NCBI RefSeq assembly: GCF_050624435.1
Contig: NC_134538.1
Coordinates: 124,168,937-124,232,936, forward strand
Direction: 5' to 3'
DNA from: Tenrec ecaudatus
Lineage: Eukaryota; Chordata; Mammalia; Afrosoricida; Tenrecidae
Length of the DNA: 64,000 nt
Shown: positions 44,785 through 56,300 of the stretch, one piece after another
Layout: each line of letters opens with the position of its first letter
How positions within the stretch are numbered: position 1 is the stretch's first letter
Position numbers and translations under genes: made by a program
The notes under the pieces: model-generated
What the model was told of the DNA's origin: nothing
Seen by the model: only the letters and a program-made list of their open reading frames with translations
The model's database searches: none

Positions 44785-47700
44785 TGAGGATCTCCTCGAG
44801 CGTTTAGGGCACAGTCTGATACTAAACGGAGTGCTCCCCAAGGAGAAACAGAGCACCAATCTGCTCATCGACTCAGAAGAGCTCCACCACCTTATGCGCT
44901 AAAAGCTATTGCTGGGAGGAGTGTAGACGCGGTAGAAAAGGAGCGTTGCAGAGAAAGGGGAAATGCTGAGTGGTGTGAAAGTGCGGACATGAATCTTTTC
45001 TGCATCCAGAGCTACTAGAGACATCTCAGACATCTAGAGAACACAGAGGGGCTGAGGAAGATCAAACCGACTTCTTGTTCTCCCAAGTCGAGACGATTAT
45101 GCACCTGTCCAAGATGATCCCATGGATGCAGAATCCACCGCTTATACATCGATAGCTCATGTGAATTATGGAAGGATGTGATATACACTTGAAATCATAA
45201 TGAAAAATTATGAAAATATTTAGAAAATAAAATAGAGTTAAAAATAAATAAAATAAAAAATAAATAAATAAAAACCAAAAAAATAAATAAATAAAATAAT
45301 ATCTGAGTAAGACAAGAAAAATATATATAAGCCAAAGCCAAAAGGTGACAAGACTAAATGTAAAAATGATGGATCTACTGTATCCAGGGAAGAAAGATTA
45401 AAACCTACTAAAGAATCTCAAGAGGTAGCAAGTGGAGGATGTGAGAAATCACCACAATCTGAACCTCCACTTAGAAAAGCCACAGATTGATGGGATATTT
45501 TCCTTCATTTGCATTATTTGTATTTTTGTCTTTATACAATTATGATTATAGCCTCGCCACCTTATTAGAATTTGTTGGGCTTTTTTTTATTATTCCTGAT
45601 GGGTCGCCAACTGTGAAACGTTGGAGGAATGGATCCATAAGGAGATATCCTGGTACAAGGGGTAATGGGGATGCAGGCACGGGGAAGGACCATAGCGAGG
45701 GAAAGGGGATTTGGGGAGTAACACTAAAGGACAGAGAGGGGAGGGAGCACTAGAACGGATTGTGTTTGAACAAGTTATTCTAAAGGCAAATTCACCATGG
45801 GAGTGCAGGGGTGCACGAAGATTGATTGTATAATTCTCATTGACATGTCTCAACAACTGAGATGTTGAATTGAATGATATGTAATTTATGTGCCAATAAA
45901 ATTGATGTCCGTTCTGTTATATTCTGTTTATACTCATTTTTATTAGGGTGTACCTCAGAAGCGCGTCGCCATTGGGGCTCACTCTCTTGAAGCCGTGTTA
46001 TTTGTTGCCTTATTTTCATTAAGTGAAAACCAAGGATGTTGGGCCCACAGGCAGAGAAATTAGAAAGGGCATTAGGGAGCGAGCATAGATAGGGGTGCAG
46101 ATAAGAGGGAGCTGATGTCAAGAAATCCAGGGAGGAAAGGAAGTTTTAGAAAGCATGTATGATTATGGAAGAAATTCCACAATTATGTTTGACATGATTG
46201 GATTATGGATTGATAGGACATGTAATGGCTCACGAGTTACAGCAAATTAAAGAAAAGGCATAGGTTCAGGTGTGGCTTTGGGGGTCCCACTAAATGCTAG
46301 CTCCCACTTAAGAAAAATTTGTTCTTAAACCATAACCCTGTTACATACTCACCTTCATGATGCGATCACTACAGATAAGGATTTGGTGAAGAAAGCAGAT
46401 GGTAACATGGGAGAAAAATATAAAACGAAAGAAAAAGTGTGGAGAAAGATTTTTAATCGTTTTCATTGAAAACTTCTGAAGCAGAAGGACTGAAACAGGA
46501 AAGCGTGTGAGGAAAACACAGAGTGGGACCTGAACATGAAAGGATGGATAGGCCCTAAAGCCCATTCATTATACTCCCTCGGGACCCCCATGCTCTGCAT
46601 CCCCTGCTGCTCCATTGCATGCCCCCACTGTTTGCTTCAGTGTACTTGGGCCAGCTCAGTGGCACATCCCCCCAGGTGTCTCCATTGCTGTCCCGTGTAG
46701 GGCCATCGGTCAGTGCAGGATGTCGCATCCCGCCGTGTGGGCAGCTGTATGGTCCTCTCTGTACAATGGTCCCTTCGAGCCAGGCTATCGTCCTCGGAGC
46801 TTGGTGGACCCAGGTGTGCTCCAGTCCGTCGTTTTTTCTCCTTCCTTTAGCTTGTCTTCCTTCTGGAAGTGGTGTGGTAGGTCACTTCCTTTCCCACAAC
46901 AGACGATCTCCTTTCATTTTCTGTGTACTCCCTTCAAATGTGGGGGTCGTGCTAATTCTGAAGCAGTGTGAACTGAAAGAACTGAAACAGGGAAAGCGTG
47001 TGACCAAAACACAGAGTGGGACCTGAACATGAAAGGATGGATAGGCCCTAAGGTCCATTCATTATACTCCTCGGGACCCCCATGCTCTGCTTCCCCTGCT
47101 GCTCCATTGCATGCCCCCACTGTTTGCGTCAGTGTACTGGGGTCAGCTCAGTGGCACATCCCCCCAGGTGTCTCCATTGCTGTCCCGTGTAAGGCCATCG
47201 GTCAGTTCAGGATGTCGAATCCCGCCGTGTGGGCAGCTGTATGGTCCTCTCTGTACAATGGTCCCTTCGAGCCAGGCTATCGTCCTCGGAGCTTGGTGGA
47301 CCCAGGTGTGCTCCACTCCGTTTATTCTCCTTCCTATAGCTTGTCTTCCTTCTGGAAGTGGTGTGGTAGGTCACTTCCTTTCCCACAACAGACGATCTCC
47401 TTTCATTTTCTGTGTACTCCCTTCAAATGTGGGGGTCGTGCTAATTCTGAAGCAGAGTGAACTGAATGAACTGAAACAGGGAAAGCATGTGACCAAACCT
47501 GACCATGGAAAGATGGCTAGGACCCCTGCCAAGGACGGCATTCCACCAGCTAAGACGATCAAGATCAACAGAAAAACTGGGGAGCAATATTGGAGGTACA
47601 GAGGATATAACTAATATCGAAGAACTGACGTCAACATCCAGGAAAGTTAACCAGGAAAAAGTCCAAGGAAAGGTCAGGCAGAAGTAAGTGGAACTGAAGG

Positions 47701-49984
47701 ATCCAGCTCCCCTCTAGGGGTGGATTATACTCCTAGATGCTCAGCAGGTGGCCATCCTCTGCAAAACCAGATGCAAAAGGACTGTCACTAAAACTGTGGG
47801 AGAGTTTAAGGATGACAATAGAGCTCCTGCTGAAGATGTTATTAATATGACTTGGTTCCTCAACCCAAAAGGGATCAAGATGACTTTGGATCTCGAGAAG
47901 AAGATGATGTTAAATCTACACAACCAACCTGAAGTCTAGGAAAGCCTGTAGTATTATTTAAAGCAAACTAAAGTTTGGCACTAAGACTGAAAATAGAGTC
48001 TAGTATAAGGACAAAACGAGTGACCAACGTCAGAGGAAATTCCGATTCAGTAACTCAAAGAAGTGAGTCATAAAACAATGCATGAGATTGGAAGTTCCAA
48101 TAGCTCTACATCTAGTGAAAAGGGACAAACCAAAGATCGGGATTATTGGATCTTGGCAAAGGGAAACCCTGGGGAAGGCAAAAGCAGCATCAGCCAGAGA
48201 GAGAGAGAGAGTCGTTTGGACCGTCTGAATGAAAAAGTGAAATTTAAAAATCTGTCTGAACCGACTAAATAGACTAGAATTTCAGGTAACCATGAATCCA
48301 TTCATGGCTCCTTACATAAAAACTTCATGCCCCATAAAGACCAAAAAAAAACTAAGACCACAGAGATTATTCAAGTTCCAAGCGCAGGGTGGGAAGAAGT
48401 GAGTCAACAAGAAGACTCTCCTCCGCGGAATAAATATTCTGCATCCCCACAGAAAGAGAAACCACAGATGAAAGGGATTTGCCTCAGATGGGAACAGCAG
48501 CCCTCCACCCCCACCCCTCCCCCCAAAAGTCATTGAAGTCTCTAGAGTCACAGAAAACTTCATGATCACGAAGCTAGTTCAGATTCTAAAGATGTTAAGG
48601 TGAAGAGACAAAGTCTGTAGATACAAACTATAGAGATCATGAAAAGCATGTATCAGAATCAAGGGATTATAGTCTAGTAGCAATAAATTACTGCATATCC
48701 TTAACCCACCAGACACACACATTGAAAGAGAGCGAGTTGTTGGGCAAATTGACAAGAATTCTATCAAACCTAAGCCCTAGTTAAGCTAGTCCTCTTGATT
48801 TTCCTCCGACTTAAGGAGAGAAAATGATGAAGTGAAATTTGATCCAGATTACAATGAAAATGACAGGGAAAGTAATGTATTTGTACAAGAAGAAGCATCA
48901 GGGGGCAATGTGAAGGAACTGAAAGAGAAAGTGATGGAGGAAGCAAAGAGAGTGCGGACACGGCACAGTGGGTCGGTTAGGTGGGACCAGGAGTCACAGT
49001 CAAAGCAGTCCAAGTAGAAGCATAGCCCTTCTGGAAGCCAGACCCAAAGCCACAGACGCAGCGCAAGCTCAGCAGAAAGTCAACTCAGTAAGAAGACAAA
49101 GATGCAGAGAGAAACGGAGGAGCACGGAAACATGAAAAGCATTAGAAACATAAGGATAACAGAATGTCAGGTGAACAGATACATGGGATGGTGTAAGATG
49201 TGGCAAATAATAATATATAATATAAACGTAAGGCTTCCTGGGAGGGAGGCAAGAAGACAGAAGGGATAAAGGGGAGCTGAGATCAAAGACTTCAAGAAGA
49301 AAGACAGATCATTGAAACTGATGGTGGTAGAATTTGAACAATTATACTTGATCTAATTGAAATATGGAGTGTTACAATATCTGTAAGAGCTCACAATAAA
49401 ATGATAAGAAAAAATAAAATGAAAAAAAAAAGAAACGTGAGAAGCCTGCAGGGACTGGAGCAGAATTGGAAAAAAGCGAAGAACAGAAACACAAGAAGTC
49501 AACACAGACAAAGGAGGAGGGGAAAGATGAGAGAAGTGACATCTGTCACTGTGTAAAAGGACAGATTTGTTCATTGTCTAAATTGCAAAGTCTTCTCTAT
49601 CGATTTTGTTATAATGTGAGGAAATTCAAACCTTGTAACTCATGACATGGACAGTCCTTGCTGCACTTAAAATATTGCCGCTTGATTACTTAATTTTTCA
49701 TGAGAGCTTTGTAACATGAACTTTTGTACTGAATTGTGAGTGGTGTCCACGTAACATGAGAGGTGTGGCCAGGACCTATGATTTTAGCCACCATTCATCA
49801 GTTGGGGCGGAGTTTACTGTGCGGTGAAAGTTTCCCATTTGAACTGTTTTAATTGCCGGGCAGAAGCTGATATCTGTTTTAAAATAACTGCAGAAGGATT
49901 TGCGAAAGTCATTGCCAGCCCCGTTGTGTTGCTTTTGGATTACAATAAAACTTTTCCATAAACGTAAAAACAAAGCAAGAGAGA
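44785..49984 (+). pseudogene. RBBP6: Decayed 3' part of the RBBP6 retrocopy, copy C
   Basis: Same order as in A, but longer because of the 492-bp tandem duplication at 46470-47453. The (AAATA)n tract is much shorter (45156-45304). Substitutions against A and B are frequent downstream of about 46950. The pieces near 47505-47690 and 47748-47940 still read as the RBBP6 regions DRTPEKD and TKRTV. AATAAA is at 49944-49949. Confidence 0.85.
46470..47453 (+). repeat. Copy-C-specific tandem duplication, two ~492-bp units
   Basis: Each unit holds about 85 bp of RBBP6 retrocopy plus the antisense L1 3'UTR fragment. The start of the L1 part recurs at 46619 and 47111. A and B have one unit followed by only the RBBP6 part of the next, so C has expanded by one. 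The two units differ by several percent, so the expansion is not very recent, or the second unit came from another copy. Confidence 0.9.
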
Positions 49985-49989
49985 ACAAA

Positions 49990-51140
49990 CGTGGTTGTTA
50001 GGTATCGGCAAGTTAGTTCCAACTCACAGCGACCCAATATGGGCCACAGAACAAAACATTCCCCGGTCCTGCACCGCCCTCAGCTGCACTGGAGCCCACT
50101 GCTGCAGTCACTGCATCAGTCCGTCTTGTTCAGGGTCCTCCTTTTACAGGCTGCCCACGACTTTATCAAGCTTGGTGTTCTGTTCCAGCATCTGATCTCT
50201 GCGGATAACATATTCATGTGACAAAGCCCATGAGAAGTCTTGCCATCCTTGTCTCTAGCCCATGAGAAGTCTTGCCATCCTTGTCTCTAAGGAGCATTCT
50301 GACTGTACCTGTTCCTAAACAGATGTTTGTTCGGCAGAGTCCATTGGACTTTCGATATTCTTCACCAGCTTCACAACAAATACATCGATTCTTCTTCGCT
50401 CTTCCCTGCTCTAGCCCAACGTTCACAGGCAGGTGAGGCCATGGAAAATACCATGGCTTGGGTCAGGCCCACCTCCCTCCACAAAGTAACCTCCTTGCTG
50501 TTCAACACTGTACGCGGCACTTTTAGTCTCTGCGATGCATGACGTGCTCTCCCAACTGTTTCTATTGATCTTGACTGTTTCTCTTGTTCCGTGAGCCTTG
50601 ATTGTGGATCTAAGCAAGATGAAATCCTTCACAATTTGCGTCTTTTTTCCGCTGATCATATTGGCCCAATTGTGAGCATTTGGGTTTTCTTTACAGTAAG
50701 TTGTAATAAATGCTGAAGTTCTGTGATACTTGATCTTCATCAGCAAGTGCCTCCCTTCCTCACCTTCAGGAAGCAAGGTTGTGTTGTCGCAGGTTGTTAA
50801 GGCATCTTCCCCCAGTCCTGATGCCACATTCTTTTCCATAGAATGCAACTTCTGTGATGATTTGCTCTGCACGCAGATTGTATAAGCATGGTGAGAGGGT
50901 TAGGCTGTCACACACACCTTCCTCAATGTTAAACCCCGTGGTATTTTCTTGTTCTGTTCATACAATTGCCTCTGAAGCTAGGTTCTGTATGAACACGATG
51001 AAGTGTTCCGGAATCCCCATTCTTCTCAAAGCTATCCGTATTTCTTGTGAGCCACACAACCGAATGAACGTCTTTGCATAATCAGTAAACCTCGTGTAAC
51101 ACCTCGTGTAACACAAGTAAACCTCGTGTAACACAAATTG
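49990..51140 (-). mobile_element. RTE-type LINE 3' end, antisense, copy C
   Basis: Counterpart of 8731-9830, with copy-specific changes: a direct repeat of 33 bp (50226-50291, around 'gcccatgagaagtcttgcca') and a small expansion of a 'cctcgtgtaacac' motif at 51090-51140. The RT motif MGIPEHFIV is at about 50960-51020 on the minus strand. Confidence 0.85.
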
Positions 51141-51353
51141 TTTGGTCACAACGAGATCTAAGGAAGCACTGGTAGAGGATGATAAATTGGGCCAAGAAAT
51201 GGAACGTGGGGTCCAGCGCACAACTGAGATGATCCTAAGGAGTGACTGTACAATTTCATGGAATAAATTAAAAAAACAGACAAACAGTGTAGTACGCTCA
51301 CCTCTTTCACAGAGTCAAGAACAGAGAGGGAGAAAGTATCCTCCAGCAGGTAT

Positions 51354-51814
51354 ATATTGTCTTTGGATTAACAAGCCCCATCCATCCCAGTCTATCGCAT
51401 AAGGAACAAGTTGGACAGTGTCTTCGCCCTAGATATCCAGGGCACGATGGGGGAGAAAGCTAATAGTAGTACTGGGGCAGGCAGAGGAAACTGACTGTCC
51501 CCCGAGTGGGGAGAACAATAGAAACATGATGTCTGCTCCCATGCTGAAGGGCTGCCTGCCGCATAATGAATGACCAGCCATGTGCTTGTAAGGGGTTCCA
51601 CTAAGGTAGCACTATTATGGGAGGATTTTGTGGGGATGGTTTTTAATTAGGAGAATGTGTCTAGGACTCATCTCCAACTCAAAAATGTGAAGGCCTCCCT
51701 CCATCGAAATCCGGCCTCCCAGGATTCAAGAGTTTGTCCACATACACTCTCCTCCTGGTGCCCAGTTCCCCACATTTCCCGCTTTTAGAGTACATTTTAA
51801 ATTGAAAAGGGTGA
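51354..51814. repeat. Unclassified interspersed repeat R1, copy C
   Basis: Counterpart of 10040-10500, with very few differences from A. No coding signal. Confidence 0.55.
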
Positions 51815-52008
51815 CGTGGCTTGTTTCGGTACCACTTTGCCTTCTATGGAAGCAGCATGTGACGGTGCAGGCAGCGAACAATGACACTGAGTCGCACAGT
51901 CAGACTAGAACCTAACACATGGAAACTGCTTGAGGTAAAAATTTCCTTTCTCAGCTGATTGATGTCCAATGAGACATGTTCCTTACATCCCTGCAAGTGA
52001 TTTACAAT

Positions 52009-53342
52009 TAAAGTTCAATTGTGTAAAGTGACATTATACAGATAAGGAATTATATTTTAAAAAACTATATTGTTCCAGTTCATTTTAGCATCAATTGATG
52101 TTGAAAGTCCATTTTTATATCTTCTAGCAAATGAACATTTTGTTTTATTAGTCAAGTCACTTTTGCATAAAATGTCCAGTTTTGATAGAGTCCTGGATTG
52201 CCTCTCAGACGATGTCAGTGAGATAGTTAAAGTTTCTTGTGCCAACCTGGCCGATGAACTGATGTGGGGTTAATAGAAGCATGGTGGGATAAATGTTTTA
52301 GTGAATGTCACCTTTCTAATTCTCCGGTCACTTGCTTTGTGATAGTGGGACCAGGGTGCAGCTGCCTTAGCCAGTTCCCTGCTTCAGCTGGCAAGGCTCA
52401 CTTCCAGCAAGACATCGCTGAGGAGAAACCTCATGAACCTACCCCGATGCAGCCCTGGGTGCTGGAGCAGCCGTGTGGAAACTCTGCCAGCATTGAGATG
52501 TTTACACATTCACTTACACATTTGTCTTTCCTCCTGCATTTGGCATCATTCCGTGCGTTTTGTGAGATGGAGAAAGACTTTATGGATCGGTGTTGGACAT
52601 ATGGGTTAATGTTGCACTTGTGGGCTTGGGCAGCAATGGGTTGGGATGTGTTCTTCATGTGTACTTAACCTTTATGTAAAACTCTCTTATACATGAATTT
52701 CTGTGGATTTGGTTCTCTGCAGTACCCTGACTAACACAGTCAGCAGTGGCAGATATGATTACAACTCTTAGGAAACATTGCTTTCTTATGAATCTGTGAG
52801 GTTTTCTGGGTGTTTCTGACGTGTATTTATCTCCGGTGCCTGTGAAAACACAAATAAAGAGCCCCTCTCCTTGGGCTGTTAGTGTCCTGTGAAAGAAGCA
52901 TCCTGGAGATTGGATGGTTTCCTCATCTCCTCCTTGTTCTTCAACTTTCTCCACAAGAGGTCGCACCCTCCTAAGGGGAATCCATTTGTTTTCTCCACCA
53001 TCTCAAAAAGAAGTAAGAATCTCCTCAGACCCTAGAGATGAGTAACCTGTCATCCTCCGTCCAGCATCATTCTTCCACCAGATTCTTCCACAGATCTTCT
53101 CCAGGTCAGTTTTATCTGTGGGGATGGAAAAGTGTTTCTCCGCCTCACGATGTTAGAATTTTTTCTATGGGAGAAAATATTTAGTGTTACTAAAGCTAAA
53201 TGAAGATTTTTGCGTATAGAAATCACCTTTCGTCTGCCTATTCCATTTCATTCATTAAGATTTTGTTTGCCCTATGCCCGTTCAATGAGGGCCTGGCCCT
53301 GAGGATTTTAAGGGACACCTGTTACATGATGAATATTCCAAT
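52009..53342. other. Unclassified sequence with patchy similarity to copies A and B
   Basis: It aligns with A 10690-12030. The blocks 52009-52660 and 53095-53340 differ from A at well over one base in ten, while 52660-53095 is nearly identical. No gene is visible. The right edge is the 3' end of an antisense L1. Confidence 0.6.
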
Positions 53343-56300
53343 ATTTTTTAACTCTTTTATTAGGGTCTTATACAACTCTTATCACAATCCATACATACAT
53401 CAGTTATGTAAACACATTGTGCATTCATTGCCTTCAATTCATCATTCTCAAAACATTTGCTCTCCACTTACACCCCTGGCATCAGGTCCTCATTTTCCCC
53501 TCCCTTTCTGGTCCCCCCTCCCTCATGAACCCTTGATAATTTATGAATTATTATTTTTTCATATCCTGACCTGTCCAACGTCTCCCTTCACCTACTTTTC
53601 TGTTGACTGTCCATGAGGGAGGAGGTCACATGTAGAGCCTTGTAATCAGTTGCCCCTGTCCAGCCTACCCTCTCTTTACCCTCCCAGTATCGTCACTCAA
53701 ACCACTTGTCCTGAAGGGATCATCCACCCTGGATTCCCTGTGCTTCCAGTTCCTATCTGTACCAGTGTACATCTTCTGGCCTAGCCAGATTTGTAAGGTA
53801 GAATTGGGACCATGATAGTGGGGGAGGAGGAAGCATTTAGGAACTAGAGGAAAGTTGTATTTTTCATCATTGCTACATCGTACCCTGGCTGACTCGGCTT
53901 CTCCCCAGGACCTCTCTGTAAGGGGTGTCCATTGACCTACAAATGGGCTTTGGGTCTCCACTCCTCACTCCCCCCCTCATTCACCGTTGTAAGATTTTTT
54001 TGTTCTGATGATGCCTGATACCTGATCCCTTCGAGACCTCATGGTGGCACAGGCTGGTGTGATTCTTCCATGTGGTCTTTGTTGCTTTGAGCTAGATGGC
54101 CGCTTATTTACCTTCAAGCCTCTAAGACCCCAGATGCTATATCTTTTGCTAGCCAGGTACCATCAGCTTTCTTCACCACATTTGCTTATGCACCCATTTT
54201 TCTTCAGTGATCTTATCATGAGATGAGCACAAAATGATATGATTTTTTTTATCTTTGATGTCTGATAACTGATCCCTTTGGCACCCCGTGATCACACAGG
54301 CTGGTGTGCTATATCCATGTTGGCTTTGTTGCTTCTGAGCTAGATGGCCACTTGTTTACTTTCAAGCCTTTAAGACCCCAGACGCTATATCTTTTGATAG
54401 CTGTGCACCATCAGCTTTCTTCCCCATATTTGCTTATTCACCTGCTTTGTTTTCAGTGGTTGTGTCAAGAAGGTGAGCATCAAAGAGTGCCAATTTAATA
54501 GAAGAAAGTATTCTTACATTGAAGGAGTGCTTGAATGGAGGCCCAATGTCCGTCTGCTACCTTAATACTACACCTATAAATTTATGCACATAGTTCTATT
54601 TCCCCATCCTCATTTATAAGTATATTTGCATCTATACATGCCTTTATCCAGACCTATATAAATGCCCTTTGCCTCCCAGCTCTTTCCTCTATTTCCCTTG
54701 ACTTTCTTCCTGTCCCACTATCATTCTCAGTCCCCACCAGGGTTTCAGCAATTCATCTTGGTTACATTACCCTTGATCATGCCCTACCAGGCCTCCCACA
54801 CCCTCCTTACCACCGATTTGGATCATTTGTTGTTCCCTTGTCCCTGGGTTTGTTAACACCACTACCTTCCCCCCTCCCCCTCTCCCATGTCCCCTGGGAA
54901 CTGTCAGTCTCATTGTTTTCTCCTCCAGATTGTTCATCCAGCCTTTCTTATTTAGACAGACCTGCAGAGATAAAAACATGCACAAAAACAAGACAGAGCA
55001 AAACCAAGCAACAATATACATCAAAACAACAACAATAGCATACCAATGACAAAAAACAAACAAAACACAATAAGAAGAAAAGTTTGTAGTTAGTTCAAGG
55101 ATTGTTTGTTGGCCTTTAGGTGTGTTTTCCAGTCCAGTCTGCTGGGGCACCACACTCTGGCCCCAAAGTCCACCTTCAGCATTCCCTGAGGACCTTGTCG
55201 CTCTGATCCATTCACTTGCTGTTCTGTAGCTCCCCCTTAGTGTTTTGCCTCAGTGTGGCAGGATCGGATCAGGTGAATTCCCACACTGTGTCTCCAGTGT
55301 TGTCCCCTATGGGGCTGTGGGTCAGTGAGGGGTGTCCTGTCTCATAGTGGGGCCGGCCATGTGGTTCTCTCTGTGGACTGGCTGCTCTAATTGGGAACAT
55401 TATCCTCAAGGCCTGGTGGGCCAGGGTGTGCTCCACTGTCTCCTCCTCCCCCTTCATCTGCTCCCGTGTGCTCCAATCAGATATGTCCCTCTCCCAGAGC
55501 TGCAGATTTTATGCTGTCCCTTGAAATAAATTCTTCTAGGGGGAGAGGCAGGTGTCCCCTTAGTAGTTGGGCTTGGGGCCGGCCCCCCAGACCTCTCCAC
55601 TGGTTCCCTACTCCATGCTGGCACGTTGCATTCGCATCTTGGAGCACTGGGTTGACGTCTGGTCCCTCTTTCCCTATGGAGATAGAAATAATGCCCTATT
55701 AATTTTTTCCTTTCCCCACCTCCTTTTTAGTTGTCTACCATGTGTATCCCTGTATTTGGTCTGGTCCCTGCCATATTATCTGCTCCTCACCTCAGTAATA
55801 TTTGTATACAGTAGCTTTTTCCTTATGCCCTTTTGCATTTTTTTAAGCTTAACTCAGTGGACTCATGTTGTACTTGTCATTTTGTGCTTGACTTATTTCA
55901 CTTAGCATGATTTCCTCCAGTTCTTCCCATGCAGCGCTGTGCTTCATACGTTCATCACTGCTTTTTGGTGATGCATAGTACTCCACTGTATGTATGTACC
56001 ACAACTTTTTAATCCACTCGTCCGTTGATAGAAATTTGGGTTGTTTCCAACTCCTTGCAATTGTGAACTGTGCTGCAATGAACATTGGAGCACAGATGTC
56101 TGGCCTTGGTTTGTTTCCTGCCTCTTCTGGGTATATGCCCAGTAGTAAAATTGCTGGGTCGTATGGTAACTCGATTTCCATCTGTTTTAGATATCACCAG
56201 ATTGATTTCCATAGTGGCTGTACATACTTACAGGTCCACCAGCAGTAGATGAGAGTCCCTGTCTCCCCAAAGCCCCTCCAACACTTGTTGCTTTCTGATT

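Larger units (their letters stand above)
40859..53342 (+). repeat. Tandem unit C, partial and more diverged
   Basis: This third copy matches A positions 1 to about 12030 and then stops at the 3' end of an antisense L1. It lacks the METTL7A-like nested duplication. Divergence from A/B is uneven: a few percent over 40859-41740, about one to two percent through most of the middle, none visible against B around the RBBP6-like frame, and far higher over 52009-52660 and 53095-53340. It also has its own 492-bp internal tandem duplication (46470-47453). Confidence 0.92.

Noticed and set aside
54041-54498. CRISPR-like array from the two similar modules in 54009-54485
   Set aside because: There are only two long, diverged modules, in a mammalian L1 3'UTR.
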